From assembly GCA_003503535.1 (NCBI GenBank), contig DOCI01000352.1, positions 421 to 22,763 on the forward strand: a stretch of DNA of 22,343 bases, written 5' to 3'. Positions 7,735 to 18,200 of this stretch are shown here, in pieces. The position numbers were made by a program, and so were the translations under genes. How positions within the stretch are numbered: position 1 is the stretch's first letter; each line of letters begins with the position of its first letter. Below the pieces are notes generated by a model. That model did not search any database and had not been told where the DNA came from. It worked only from the letters and a program-made list of their open reading frames with translations. Source of the stretch: Planctomycetaceae bacterium (GTDB taxonomy: Bacteria > Planctomycetota > Planctomycetia > Planctomycetales > Planctomycetaceae).

Positions 7735-7776
7735 AAAAGTCGGAATTCTCGTTACTGAGGTTCCGACTTTTTTTAT
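7735..7776 (+). terminator. Rho-independent terminator after the GlsB-like gene
   Basis: An 11-bp perfect stem AAAAGTCGGAA (7735-7745) with TTCCGACTTTT (7761-7771) encloses a 15-base loop and runs into a T-rich tail. It lies 30 bases after the stop codon. Confidence 0.88.
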
Positions 7777-7831
7777 TGATCGCTCTAAGTTCAGCCTGGT
7801 CGAAAAGCCGTCACAAAATCTTCAATCATAA

Positions 7832-7860
7832 TTGTCTTCGCAGATGAGCATTTTTAAAAT
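7832..7860 (+). promoter_or_regulatory. Predicted promoter of the PRC-barrel gene
   Basis: TTGTCT (7832-7837) and TAAAAT (7855-7860) are separated by 17 bases, matching the sigma70 consensus at four and five of six positions. This would give a leader of about 110 bases before the ATG at 7980. Confidence 0.45.
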
Positions 7861-7878
7861 CACTATAAATATAGTGAT
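7859..7878. promoter_or_regulatory. Operator-like palindrome at the PRC-barrel promoter
   Basis: ATCACTAT (7859-7866) and ATAGTGAT (7871-7878) are exact reverse complements around AAAT. The palindrome begins within the predicted -10 box and covers the expected start of transcription, a usual repressor position. No cognate regulator is encoded nearby. Confidence 0.5.
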
Positions 7879-7979
7879 ATTTCCGGTTCTTCGCTGATCA
7901 ATTCGTTCTTGGCATGGGACATGCATTCTCCTGAGTTGTGCTCTTAACTACACAGTTCACAAGTTCAAAGGAGAAGAGA

Positions 7980-8798
7980 ATGATGAGAAGTAAAAGATTT
8001 CTGTATGGATGTTTCGCAGCAATCACCGCAATGAGTCTGGCAAGTGTCGGGCAGGCTTTTGAAAAACAAGCACAAAATGCATTGGTGCCAACTTCAAAGA
8101 TTGTTGGTGGCTACATTTACAACGCAGGCGATGAGCATATCGCCTCAGTCGATGACATTGTGATGAATTCCCAGGGAGAAGTTCAATATCTGATCGTCGG
8201 AGTTGGCGGTTTAGCTGGACTGGGACAGAGCCAGGTGGCTATCCCCTCCAAAGCTGTCAAATGCGAATGCACTACTAAAGATGGTGAACGGGAATGTCGC
8301 ATGACATTGTCTATGACTCAGGAAAAGCTGAATCAGGCTCCTAAACTGGAGCAGGAAAATCGTGCCGAACTGATGGACAATAACTGGGTGACCCGTAACC
8401 GGTCCCACTTCAGTGTTGATTCACCGTTAAATGACAAACCTGCTGGGAAGTTGATTTCCTACTCGAATGTTAACGATGTGACAGTTCAAACTGGTAACAA
8501 CGATGAAACAACCAATGGTCAATTGGATGATTTGATTGTCGATACTGCTGATCACAAAGTGAAGTTCGCTATCATTGGAATTGGTGGAGCATTGGGAGTT
8601 GGCGAAAGTTATGTCGCCGTGCCGTTCAATGCTTTACAACTGACCGAAAATGAAGATCAGGATTATACAATTTCAACTAAAGTGACTTCAAAACAGTTGA
8701 AATCTGCTCCTAAGGTCACCAGTCCAGACTATTCTGAACTGGAAAGCCAGGAATTTCGTACGATGGTCAACAAAATGAAGAATGCTAAAAAGCAATAA
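7980..8798 (+). CDS. Exported protein with two PRC-barrel-like repeats
   Basis: A 272-residue protein with a signal peptide (about residues 1-25, ending G-Q-A-F). Two related PRC-barrel-like units follow. The first begins SKIVGGYIYNAGDEHIASVDD and continues to QYLIVGVGGLAGLGQSQVAIP. The second begins GKLISYSNVNDVTVQ and continues to KFAIIGIGGALGVGESYVAVP. The matching strand and glycine-rich turn in each unit show an internal duplication. PRC-barrel domains bind partners or RNA and occur in envelope and stress proteins; no enzyme function is evident. The ATG at 7980 has an AAAGGAGA site seven bases upstream; a longer frame from a GTG at 7938 would bury the ribosome site. It has its own promoter with an operator-like palindrome and a terminator downstream. 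Confidence 0.87.
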   Translation: MMRSKRFLYGCFAAITAMSLASVGQAFEKQAQNALVPTSKIVGGYIYNAGDEHIASVDDIVMNSQGEVQYLIVGVGGLAGLGQSQVAIPSKAVKCECTTKDGERECRMTLSMTQEKLNQAPKLEQENRAELMDNNWVTRNRSHFSVDSPLNDKPAGKLISYSNVNDVTVQTGNNDETTNGQLDDLIVDTADHKVKFAIIGIGGALGVGESYVAVPFNALQLTENEDQDYTISTKVTSKQLKSAPKVTSPDYSELESQEFRTMVNKMKNAKKQ

Positions 8799-9137
8799 GT
8801 TGTAATTGTGGACTTTAACGAAAGTCCGCAGTGTTGACTCCAGAGCATTCTGCCTTGGTCTAAAACGCAATTGCTGAATTCAAGAGTGAAGACCCAATTC
8901 GGGGCTTCACTCTTTTTTTGTGCAAATTAAACCAAGTTCAATTTGAAAACCGACGAAATTTATCAAACTGCAAATAGACCTTAAGGCAACAGTTATAAGA
9001 TGAAAAACAATTGAAGCCACACGGGAGATCTTTATTCAATATGACATTGGAAATCTGGTTTCCTTTTGGAACGGGGTTTAATAACGAACCTGGGAAGATC
9101 AGAGGGAGTATCCCGATCCATCTATAGACGTCCAGAC
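8799..9137. other. 339-base convergent intergenic region
   Basis: The first part holds the PRC-barrel terminator. The rest, about 8920-9137, shows no recognised gene, no repeat shared with the other gaps and no clear terminator for the PilZ gene on the minus strand. Confidence 0.5.
8882..8919 (+). terminator. Rho-independent terminator after the PRC-barrel gene
   Basis: AAGAGTGAAG (8882-8891) pairs perfectly with CTTCACTCTT (8905-8914). The inner bases CCC and GGG can extend the pairing, and seven T residues follow. Confidence 0.9.
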
Positions 9138-9518
9138 TCACATGCAGAGTTCCTCTGGAATTTCGAATGATTCCATCGAGACGACTCGACCACCTGTCAG
9201 ATAGCATTTATTCCCTGTGGCGCGGCACCATTTCAGCCGAACGATTCCCTTGTGGACTTTATGTTTCGCTTGCCATTCGATTTGAACGAACGGCTCGACA
9301 ATCAATTCTCGATGTTGAATGCAAGCTCCTGTGGCTGAATAGTTTAACAATCTGGCTGTAAAGGAAAAATCTGTAGAAACCATTTGATGGTCCAGAGGAG
9401 TGACCCGAATATCAAAAGCGACATCAATTCTGCTTTCCGATCGTTTATCCATTTCCGCAGATCGGTTCATCCACTCAGCTTTTCGCTGAGAACCCCTGGA
9501 ATTCTGTATGATGCTCAT
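9138..9518 (-). CDS. PilZ-domain protein (likely c-di-GMP binding)
   Basis: A 126-residue soluble protein with the two-part PilZ signature: R26-S-E-S-R30 (RxxxR), then N59-Y-S-A-T-G64 ([D/N]xSxxG). Between them lie the predicted beta strands IDVAFDIRVTPLD and FTARLLN. After the second motif the segment PFVQIEWQA and a further strand around IVRLKW continue the six-stranded barrel. The conserved arginines and the Asn-Ser-Gly loop are those that hold cyclic di-GMP, so binding is likely though not shown. There is no fused output domain, so it would act through a partner. I use the ATG at 9518, preceded by AAAGGG. A GTG at 9578 would add 20 residues with no obvious function. It is divergent from folC. 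Confidence 0.8.
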   Translation of the reverse strand: MSIIQNSRGSQRKAEWMNRSAEMDKRSESRIDVAFDIRVTPLDHQMVSTDFSFTARLLNYSATGACIQHRELIVEPFVQIEWQAKHKVHKGIVRLKWCRATGNKCYLTGGRVVSMESFEIPEELCM

Positions 9519-9855
9519 GGCTGGCCCTTTATTTGAGATAGCGGAAACAGAGATGGGCTGGCCCGTGTGTTGATGCACGGCTTACGACAAGAAAGTATCA
9601 CCCGACGGGTAAAACCTACTGCACATGCCCTGAGGAGATTCCATCCTCTGGCAAAATGAGTCAAGAAAGTGCGTAAGCGATTCGCCCGCGTTTGGATTTT
9701 TGCTAATATCAACATCGTTGCATCATCTTTGATGCCCGTTATCGACTATCATGTTGCAGGATTTCAACATGCGTAGCACAACCTCTTAATGCGAAGACCT
9801 TGCAGATCACACTAAAGTCGTAGTGATTCGTCGCTCAATAACCTGGAATGACCCG
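9519..9855. other. 337-base divergent region with two inverted repeats
   Basis: The gap separates the minus-strand PilZ gene from folC. It carries two perfect small inverted repeats close together: GCATCA-TCTT-TGATGC (9720-9735) and CATGTTG-N8-CAACATG (9750-9771). They lie 85-135 bases before the chosen folC start. No good promoter pair could be fixed, and no RNA gene is evident. Confidence 0.5.
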
Positions 9856-11229
9856 ATGATTGAAACTTATCCGGAAGCCGTGGAATGGTTGTATAACCGC
9901 GTGAACTTCGAACGGCTTGGGGTTGGGCAGTACGGTCGAAATGATTTTAAGCTCGAACGGATGCAAAGACTGCTCGAAGCCATCGGCAATCCTCAAGAGC
10001 AAATTCCCGTTGTCCACATAGCAGGAACGAAAGGAAAGGGAACGACCGCAACACTGGTCGATTCCATACTCCGCGAGGCTGGATATCGCGTGGGACTATT
10101 CACATCTCCTCATATGTTCCGTATTGAAGAGCGGTTTCTGGTGAACGGGTGTCAGATTTCCGAAGAGCGGTTTTTGAAGCTGGTACGTCGCATGGAAGAT
10201 TATGTCACGCAGACTCGGGAAGAAGCACCTGAACTTTTGCCGACGTTCTTTGAAATTACGACTGCGATGGCGTGGCTGTAATTTACAGAAGAAAAAGTCG
10301 ATCTCGCCGTGTTGGAAGTGGGATTGGGAGGGCGGCTCGATTCGACCAATTTGTGTCGGCCTCTGGTAACTGCGATTTCGAGTATCTCGTTGGATCATAC
10401 CCGTTTACTCGGGGATACTATTGCCTCGATCACTCGTGAAAAGGCAGGCATCATCAAAGCGGGAGTGCCGGTTGTCACCAGCTCGACCGATCCATTCGTT
10501 TGTGAGGACTTAAAAGCAATCGCCCAGCAGAAGGGGTGCTCATTCCAGCAGATCGGACATGATTTTCATGCCGAGATTGTGAAACCCTGGCATGAGTGCG
10601 ATCGATTTCAAACTGTGCGATATTCGCAAACCGTTTTGCATGAGACGGTCTCAATCGAAATACAGTTTTCTCGACCCGGTCAAATTTATGCCTGCAATAT
10701 TGCACTGGCTCTGGCTTGTATTGAGCAGTTGAATCAATCCGGATATGAGATCACGAACAGTCAAAAGCAAATTGGAATCCGGAATGCTTCCCTGCCCTTG
10801 CGTTTTGAAATCCTGCAGGAATCACCACCAATTCTTGTCGATGCTGCACATAACCCGGCTGCGTTTGAAGCATTGATGGAAATGCTTCCAGAGTATTTTC
10901 CCAATCGACCAGTGACTTTTGTTCTCGCTATTTCCAGAGATAAAGATTATGTCGGCATGTGCCAAACTTTACGGGGCGTTTCCTCACTGATACTGACTCA
11001 GTATCTTGGGAATATTCGCTCATTACCAACTGTGGAATTGGCTGAAGTCGTAAGTCAGACCGGAATTCAGGCGACATATAACACTGAAAGCCCGGCTCAC
11101 GCCCTGGAGACGGCGTTGCGAGTGACTCCAGCAAATGGAATTATTGTTGCTTCAGGCTCCCTGTTTCTGGCGGCTGAAATACGGCACCTTGTCAAACCTG
11201 AAAGTCTGATCCAAAGCCTTCCCGTATAA
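9856..11229 (+). pseudogene. folC: folC interrupted by an in-frame TAA
   Basis: Folylpolyglutamate/dihydrofolate synthase, which adds glutamate to dihydropteroate or folates using ATP. The 458-codon frame is conserved on both sides of a TAA at 10279-10281 (codon 142), with no shift in frame. Before it lie the start MIETYPEAVEWLYNRVNFE, the P-loop G57-T-K-G-K-G-T-T and the TSPHMFRIEERF segment. After it come EVGLGGRLDSTN, SISLDHTRLLGDT, REKAGIIK and the C-terminal DAAHNPAA. At the stop, relatives usually have an aromatic residue or histidine after A-F-L or A-W-L, so one base change from TAT or TAC explains it. The downstream part could only restart at a GTG (10309) without a clear ribosome site. 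I chose the ATG at 9856; an upstream GTG at 9823 is less likely. Whether it is a true null or an assembly error is open. Confidence 0.85.
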
Positions 11230-11320
11230 ACCCCAGGCACCTTTCTCTTTATCGTGTTACACTTAAAATTTATTTTCGAGCATTTCAAAATACAATGTGC
11301 CATCGCATGAACGATTTAGG

Positions 11321-11339
11321 CCATTTTCAAATGGTTTTT
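11321..11339 (+). terminator. Weak terminator candidate after folC
   Basis: CCATT (11321-11325) and AATGG (11330-11334) form a short stem around TTCA, followed at once by five T residues. The stem is AT-rich and only 5-6 bp, so termination would be inefficient. The rest of the 299-base gap before truB holds no recognised gene. Confidence 0.35.
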
Positions 11340-11528
11340 GCAGTCGCTTGGACTCCAAATGACCGTAAAACACTGATTTTGCTCCTGCCAAACACTGCAG
11401 GTGATTTTTGAATATGCTCTAGGCATTGGATCACTCGGTTTACTTCGGTCGATCGCAGAAAAACTGTATTTGAAAAGCTCCAGTTCTTAGATAATTTGTT
11501 GAAATCAGGAATGAAGTCACAGAGAGTT

Positions 11529-12422
11529 ATGTCGGTTTCAGGGTTACTTAATATTAATAAGCCAGCCGGCTGGACATCTCGGGATGTTGTTAATCGAGTC
11601 CAGAATGTGATTGGAATCCGTCGATGTGGTCATGCAGGGACTCTCGATCCTCTGGCTACGGGGGTTCTGGTCGTCTGCTTCGGTCGGGCGACACGTCTGG
11701 TTTCTTATGTCCAGCAATCGAGAAAACGCTATCTGGCAGAATTTCGCTTTGGATTCACCAGTCAGACGGATGATATTGAAGGAGAACTGACTCCTGTTCC
11801 CGATGCCCAGTTTCCATCGCAATCCGAACTTCAGAAAGCAATGCAATCATTCGTGGGAACCATTCAGCAGGTGCCTCCGCGATATTCCGCAGTGATGGTT
11901 AAGGGACAAAGAGCCTATGCCCTGGCCCGAAAGGGGCAGGAATTTGAATTGAAGTCGAAACCTGTCCGCATTGATCGATTTGACTTAATCGATTATCAGG
12001 TGCCCAATTGTCAGGCAATTATTGAATGTGGATCAGGAACTTATATTCGGTCTCTGGGGCGGGATATCGGAGCCCAATTTGAATGTGGAGCGGTAATGAC
12101 CTCACTGGTGCGAGAAGCCGTGGGAGACTTTTCGATTGACAGAGCGATTTCAATTGAGAATTTGACTACCGAAAATTATGAAGCATCTGTCTCGGCTCCT
12201 GTCGAAGCGATTCGCCATTTGCCTTTCCGTCTATGTACGGTGTCGGAGGCAGAATGGATTAGAAACGGAAGACCGCTCTCCTACCACAATGAGGCCTTAG
12301 AGAATCAAGCCGAAGTTGCGATTCTGGGAGCGGAAGGAGAATCGCTCGTTGCTATCAGTGAATATCGACAGGAGGAGTCTTTGTTAAAGCCACGAATCGT
12401 ATTTCCACTTGATGGCGATTGA
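11529..12422 (+). CDS. truB: tRNA pseudouridine(55) synthase TruB
   Basis: A 298-residue TruB, which isomerises U55 in the T-loop of tRNAs. The N-terminus LLNINKPAGWTS is the family's opening. The catalytic Asp40 lies in G-H-A-G-T-L-D-P-L-A-T-G. Further conserved parts are VPPRYSAVMVKGQRAYALAR, KPVRI and the C-terminal SGTYIRSLGRDIG. The length is within the bacterial range, and the C-terminal part after about residue 210 is the variable PUA-like region. Translation could start at a TTG at 11496 or an ATG at 11511; I prefer the ATG at 11529 because it gives the usual compact N-terminus and AGAG lies just before it. In many bacteria truB sits in the nusA-infB-rbfA operon; here it is isolated between folC and the ATP-grasp cluster. 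Confidence 0.95.
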   Translation: MSVSGLLNINKPAGWTSRDVVNRVQNVIGIRRCGHAGTLDPLATGVLVVCFGRATRLVSYVQQSRKRYLAEFRFGFTSQTDDIEGELTPVPDAQFPSQSELQKAMQSFVGTIQQVPPRYSAVMVKGQRAYALARKGQEFELKSKPVRIDRFDLIDYQVPNCQAIIECGSGTYIRSLGRDIGAQFECGAVMTSLVREAVGDFSIDRAISIENLTTENYEASVSAPVEAIRHLPFRLCTVSEAEWIRNGRPLSYHNEALENQAEVAILGAEGESLVAISEYRQEESLLKPRIVFPLDGD

Positions 12423-12651
12423 AATGTTCTCACAGGAGTCATTCCAACTCCGACTTTAATTGCCCTGAAGTTGGGCACTGCTGCTTAAAGAATAGTCGAC
12501 TATAGAGTTCCACTATTCAGGCAAACCCTATCGCATAACGATTCTCAAGAAACATGGTTGTTTTGGCATTGATATTGCATTTCAAAATCGAGCCGACACA
12601 ATAAACCTATATATTTAAAAACTGACAGCATTTGAAAGAGACGGTCAATGT

Positions 12652-14085
12652 ATGTTCGCGGATTACGCTCTACCGACATGTTACGACGAATTACTCACTG
12701 ATAAACTCGAATCTCGTTTTCCATCCGTTACGCTTTGTTTGACGACACTTGGCCATGAGGAAATTCTTCGGCGTCAACATTTAACCGAAGAGCGGCTGAG
12801 AGATCTGGGGATTACATTTGCCGTTTATGGCCATCAGGATGGTCAGGAAAAAGTCTGGCCATTTGACATTCTTCCCCGTGTCGTCAGCAACGAGGAATGG
12901 AAGCAAGTCGAAAATGGTCTGAAGCAACGAATTCACTCTTTGAATTTGTTTATCGACGATCTTTATAACGAACAGAAGATCCTGAAGGATGGAATTATCC
13001 CTCAGGAGATGATTCAGACCGCTGCAACATTTCGACAGCAGTGTGTTGGACACCGACCTCCCAAAGCGGTCTGGACTCATATTACCGGTACCGACTTAAT
13101 TCGGCATAGCGATGGTAAGATTTATGTGCTCGAAGACAATTTGCGTTGTCCTTCGGGAGTATCGTATGTCATTGAAAACCGGGAAGTAATGAAACGCGTG
13201 TTGCCGGAAGTGTTTCACGGCCAATCGGTTGCAATGGTGGAAGATTATCCAGAGCAATTGCTGAAAACTTTACTGGCGACCGCTCCCGATCACGCAGACA
13301 ATCCCGTGGCAGTGGTTCTAACGCCAGGTATCTACAATTCAGCCTATTTCGAGCATTCCTTTCTTGCTCAACAAATGGGTGTTGAACTTGTTCAAGGAAC
13401 AGATCTGGTTGTTGTGGATGACTTCGTCTACATGAAAACAACTCGCGGATTGAGCAAGGTCGATGTTATCTACCGTCGAATTGACGATATGTTTATTGAC
13501 CCTCTGGTCTTTAATGAGGAATCCATGATTGGCGTTCCCGGTTTGATGGATGCCCATCGAAAAGGGAATGTGACATTGGCAAATGCTCCAGGAACAGGCG
13601 TGGCTGATGATAAGGCGATTTATGCTTACGTTCCTGAGATTATCAAATACTACACGGGTGAGGATCCGATTATTGAAAACGTGCCGACTTATATCTGTTC
13701 GGATCCGAAGCAGCGCGACCACGTGCTGAAAAATCTGCACGAGTTGGTTGTGAAGCCGACCAATGAAGCAGGAGGTTACGGAATTGTTTTGGGTCCTCTG
13801 GCTTCCAAAGAAGAATTAGAGACCTGTCGTCAGCAGATTCTGGCTGACCCACGCAATTACATTGCTCAGCCATTTTTGCAGCTATCAACAGTTCCTACCA
13901 TGTGCCCTGAGGGAGTCGCTCCCCGGCACGTGGACCTCAGACCATTTGTGTTGCTGGGAGGATCGGATCCAGAAGACATCTATGTTTTACCGGGTGGATT
14001 AACCCGGGTTGCATTGGTGAAAGATTCCATGATTGTCAATTCCTCTCAAGGTGGTGGCAGTAAAGATACGTGGGTAATGGGATAA
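12652..14085 (+). CDS. Circularly permuted ATP-grasp protein (stand-alone)
   Basis: A 477-residue protein of the circularly permuted type-2 ATP-grasp family (older DUF404/DUF407, COG2308). The family is predicted to form amide bonds using ATP, joining a carboxylate to an amine through an acyl-phosphate. Conserved blocks appear in order: E161-D-N-L-R-C-P-S-G with [31 protein letters not shown]368-[23 protein letters not shown]426-V-D428-L-R430-P-F-V, and [12 protein letters not shown] at the end. All the acidic positions expected for metal and ATP binding look intact. It is followed 142 bases later by an alpha-E gene, its usual partner. The ribosome site before the ATG at 12652 is weak. Substrates are unknown; no precursor peptide gene is visible beside it. 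Confidence 0.92.
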   Translation: MFADYALPTCYDELLTDKLESRFPSVTLCLTTLGHEEILRRQHLTEERLRDLGITFAVYGHQDGQEKVWPFDILPRVVSNEEWKQVENGLKQRIHSLNLFIDDLYNEQKILKDGIIPQEMIQTAATFRQQCVGHRPPKAVWTHITGTDLIRHSDGKIYVLEDNLRCPSGVSYVIENREVMKRVLPEVFHGQSVAMVEDYPEQLLKTLLATAPDHADNPVAVVLTPGIYNSAYFEHSFLAQQMGVELVQGTDLVVVDDFVYMKTTRGLSKVDVIYRRIDDMFIDPLVFNEESMIGVPGLMDAHRKGNVTLANAPGTGVADDKAIYAYVPEIIKYYTGEDPIIENVPTYICSDPKQRDHVLKNLHELVVKPTNEAGGYGIVLGPLASKEELETCRQQILADPRNYIAQPFLQLSTVPTMCPEGVAPRHVDLRPFVLLGGSDPEDIYVLPGGLTRVALVKDSMIVNSSQGGGSKDTWVMG

Positions 14086-14143
14086 TTCATGTTGTAAACG
14101 CAGGCCAGACATTGGCTGGCTATATCGTAGTCGATGCAGAATA

Positions 14144-14162
14144 AATCAGGCCCTGCCTGATT
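14144..14162. repeat. REP-like palindrome in the ATP-grasp to alpha-E gap
   Basis: AATCAGGC (14144-14151) and GCCTGATT (14155-14162) are exact reverse complements around CCT. The 15-base core TCAGGC-N3-GCCTGA is shared with 388-402 and 431-445, with one or two differences in the spacer. It divides two genes that are otherwise tightly associated, so an RNA hairpin here could tune expression of the second gene. Confidence 0.7.
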
Positions 14163-14227
14163 GTCGACACAGACAACAATAGACAACGGCGTATCAAAAC
14201 CCCGGAAAATCGGGAAAAGGTGAAGCG

Positions 14228-15217
14228 ATGCTGAGTCGAGTAGCAGATTCCATACTCTGGATGAGCCGATATATTGAGCGAGCCGATAATGTTGCTCGGT
14301 TTATCGATGTCAATCAGAAATTGACGTTAGGTTTTCAAAGTGGGATCAATCCACAATGGGAACCGCTCGTCCTGACAACAGGCGATCAGGAGAAATTTGA
14401 AGAACTGTACGGTGAGGATTACTCGCAGGAAAACGTGGTTAAGTTTTTAACGTTGGATTCAAACAATCCCAATTCCATCATTTCCTGCTTGAAGTGGGCC
14501 CGTGAGAATGCTCGCTGTATCCGTGATAACCTTTCCATTCCGATCTGGGAGGCGATCAATAAGTTTTATTTGTTGGTTCGCAGCTTCCCGAATCATTCCT
14601 CAACATTTGCCAACCCTCAGCCTCTGCTCGACATTGTTAAAGATCAATCTCAGCTCTTTGAAGGGGCCAGCCAGTTAACGATGTCTCATGGTGAAGCGTG
14701 GAACATCAATCAGTTAGGTCGCCTGATAGAACGGGCAGATAAAACCTCCAGAATTCTGGACGTCAAATACTACATTCTGCTGCCTCGCGTGGCCGATGTG
14801 GGGAGTAGTTTAGATTTAGTGCAATGGACGGCTTTACTGAATTCGACGTCCGCGCTGCAGATGTATCGTCGGGCTCATGGTCGAATTGATCCTAAGAAAA
14901 TTGTTGAATTTCTTGTCTTGGATCGCTTCTTTCCCCGTTCGATGCACTATTGTTTGATCAATGCCGATACGGCCCTGCGTTTTTTGTCGGGGGCTCCTCC
15001 GTATGCGTTTTCCAATCCGGCTGAACAGCTGCTCGGACGAATGAAAACAAATATGGATTATCTTTCCCATGACGATATTGTGAATCAGGGTTTGCACGAA
15101 TTTATCGATGGCTTGCAGGGACAGTTGAATGAACTGGGGATTGCAATTCAAGAAGCATTCTTTTGCAATAGTAGTACTCAGATTCAGTCGCAAAATCAGC
15201 AATTCCAATATCAATAA
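14228..15217 (+). CDS. Alpha-E domain protein (stand-alone)
   Basis: A 329-residue predicted all-helical protein of the alpha-E family (COG2307), named for its conserved Glu and almost always found beside circularly permuted ATP-grasp proteins. It begins [21 protein letters not shown], the family's opening. Similar segments recur at [20 protein letters not shown] and G164-R-L-I-E168-R-A-D171-K-T-S-R, the second E-R-A-D helix. There is no signal peptide and no membrane segment. Its biochemical role is unknown; it has been assumed to assist the ATP-grasp ligase or to bind the substrate. The ATG follows AAAGGTGAAGCG, a good ribosome site. The next gene starts 55 bases after its stop. It pairs with the preceding ATP-grasp, while a second alpha-E domain is fused in the gene at 18796-21345. 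Confidence 0.92.
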   Translation: MLSRVADSILWMSRYIERADNVARFIDVNQKLTLGFQSGINPQWEPLVLTTGDQEKFEELYGEDYSQENVVKFLTLDSNNPNSIISCLKWARENARCIRDNLSIPIWEAINKFYLLVRSFPNHSSTFANPQPLLDIVKDQSQLFEGASQLTMSHGEAWNINQLGRLIERADKTSRILDVKYYILLPRVADVGSSLDLVQWTALLNSTSALQMYRRAHGRIDPKKIVEFLVLDRFFPRSMHYCLINADTALRFLSGAPPYAFSNPAEQLLGRMKTNMDYLSHDDIVNQGLHEFIDGLQGQLNELGIAIQEAFFCNSSTQIQSQNQQFQYQ

Positions 15218-15272
15218 ATCCCTGACCACAATTGTCGATCAATTCTGAGATCGACTCACGAGAGAATTCTCA

Positions 15273-18200
15273 ATGAGCATTCATGTTGCGCTAAAGCACC
15301 GTACGCGCTATCTCTATGACAGACTGGTCTCACTCGGACCACAAACAGTCCGTCTCAGACCGGCCTTGCATTGTCGTACGCCTATCCTGTCCTATTCGTT
15401 GAATGTGGAACCTGAAGATCATTTCATCAATTGGATGCAGGATCCTCACAGCAATTATCTGGCGCGGTTTAATTTTCATAAGCCGACTCGGGAACTTTGT
15501 GTCACGGTCGAACTGACTGCAGAAATGTCTGTGATCAATCCGTTCGATTTCTTTATCGAAGAATCAGCCGAAAAGTTTCCCTTTGAGTACGAAGAGCTTT
15601 TACAGGGAGACCTGAAGCCATTTCTGGCGATTAAAGAAGATGGTTCGTTCCTGAATGAATATTTGAGAAAAATTGATCGAACGCCGCGACGTACAATCGA
15701 TTTTCTAATCGATGTGAATCAACAACTGCAAAACGATATCAAGTATTCCATTCGCATGGAGCCTGGTGTCCAAACCTGCGAGCAGACATTAGAAAAACTC
15801 TCCGGGTCCTGTCGAGATTCTGCCTGGTTACTCATGCAGATACTGCGTCATTTTGGATTTGCAACGCGATTTGTCTCTGGGTATTTGATTCAATTGGCGC
15901 CCGACATTCGCTCTCTCGATGGGCCGAGTGGCCCTACTGAGGATTTCACTGATCTGCATGCCTGGACGGAAGTCTTTCTGCCTGGTGCGGGCTGGATTGG
16001 TCTGGACCCAACCTCTGGGTTACTCGTGAGCGAAGGTCATATTCCCCTGGCATGTACGCCACTGCCGACCTCCGCTGCCCCGATAGAAGGGGGAGTTGAT
16101 AAATGCGAGGTCGAATTCGAATTTGAAATGGAAGTGACACGGGTTCATGAAGATCCCCGTGTGACAAAACCTTACACCGAAGAAACCTGGGAAGAAATTC
16201 TCAAAGTTGGGGATCAGGTCGAGAACATTCTTGATGAGAATCAGGTCAAATTGACCATGGGAGGCGAGCCGACTTTTGTTTCCATCGATGACATGGAAGG
16301 CGAAGAATGGACGGAGGCTGCAGTCGGGCCGGAGAAATATCGGCTCTCTGAGGAACTCGTATTACGTTTGCGAGATCGTTTCGGTCCCGGTGCATTATTA
16401 CATTTTGGACAAGGCAAGTGGTATCCGGGCGAACCTTTACCGCGCTGGGCATTGACCTGTTTGTGGCGAAAAGACGGAGAACCGATCTGTCAGAATGACA
16501 ATCTGTTTGCGGTCTCCAACACGAAAGAACAGGCTGATGTTGAGTTGGCTGCTCAATTTGTGGATGTTCTGTGTGAAAATATTGGAGTCGAGTCCAAATA
16601 TGTCCGGCCAGCTTACGAAGATGTCTGGAATGTCATTCATGATGAGCAGAAGTTGCCCGTCAATGTCGATCCCAGAAAGTTCGATTTGAATCATGCTGAA
16701 GAACGCGCCAAGTTGTCGCGAGCATTGGAGCGTGGGGTGACAGAACCCGTTGGTTTTGTATTGCCACTCAAACGCGCCTGGTGGCAGGCGAATGCAAAAT
16801 GGGAAAGTGGTCCCTGGCCATTTCGTGGACCAAAACTGTTTCTGATTCCCGGAGACTCTCCGGTCGGTTTACGTTTGCCACTCGATTCACTGCCCAAGCG
16901 ATCCAAACCAAACGATTCCCGCCCGGATGTGTACGAGATCGATCCATTTGAATCGCGATCGGCTCTCCCTCGTTATGTTGAACTGAGAAATGCTGTCCAG
17001 CAGACGGCTTTGGAAATGCAGGAAGTTCAAACACAGTTTCAAAAACGATCTCCTCAGGGGGCTCCACAGGAATCGTTACAGAAAATTGTCGATAATCAGG
17101 CGGCTGCAGTAGCTGAAGCCAATCAAGTGATTCGGACAGCATTATGTGTCGAACCGCGAGATGGACATATCCATATTTTTATGCCTCCAGTCGGTACACT
17201 GGAAGATTATCTCGATTTAACAACTGCAATTGAAGCTGCTGCAGAACAGGTGGGACATCCCGTTGTGTTCGAAGGTTATCTGCCTCCGCATGATGACCGT
17301 GTCGAAATGATGAAAGTCACTCCGGATCCTGGTGTGATCGAAGTGAATGTCCAACCCGCACAAAACTGGCGTGAGTTGGTGGATATTACAACCGATGTCT
17401 ATGAAGTGGCACACCTGTGTCGACTTGGGACTGAAAAGTTTCAACTCGATGGTCGGCATACTGGAACCGGTGGTGGAAATCATGTGGTTATGGGCGGGGC
17501 GACCGTAGCTGAAAGTCCATTTCTAAGACGTCCCGATTTACTGGGAAGTATGATTCGATTTTGGAATAATCATCCTTCTTTGTCCTATCTGTTTTCGGGA
17601 ATGTTTATCGGTCCGACCAGTCAGGCACCGCGTGTCGATGAAAGTCGTCGTGATGCGGTTTATGAATTACAGATCGCTCTGGATACCCTTGAAGCTTCTC
17701 AGGATCGACCTGCCTGGCTTGTGGATCGGATCTTCCGTCATTTGATGACCGATTTAACGGGTAACACACACCGTGCGGAATTTTGTATCGACAAACTGTA
17801 TTCGCCAGATTCCACAACAGGGCGATTGGGCCTTGTCGAATTGCGTGCATTTGAAATGCCGCCGCATTCGCGAATGAGTTTGACCCAACAGTTGTTACTG
17901 AGATCCTTTGTTGCCTGGTTCTGGAATCAACCCTATAAAACGGATCTCGTCGATTGGGGGACCCGACTGCACGACCAGTTCATGCTGCCTTATTATATGA
18001 TGAGTGATTTCCGTAGCGTGATTGACGAAATCAACGCCGCAGGCATTCCAATTTCTCACGAGTGGTTTGTGCCGCATATTGAATTCCGTTGCCCTCAAAT
18101 TGGAAATGTCACCTATGATGGCATGTTGCTCGAACTTCGACAGGCAATTGAGCCATGGTATGTGCTTGGTGAACAGGCAGGAGCAGGAGGGACAACCCGG

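Noticed and set aside
8938..9207. Minus-strand open frame of 89 codons overlapping the end of the PilZ gene
   Set aside because: It overlaps a recognised domain in another frame and shows no family motif or ribosome site.
10279..10281. Recoding of the folC stop as selenocysteine or pyrrolysine
   Set aside because: Those use TGA and TAG. This is TAA followed by T, an efficient bacterial stop, with no sign of programmed readthrough.
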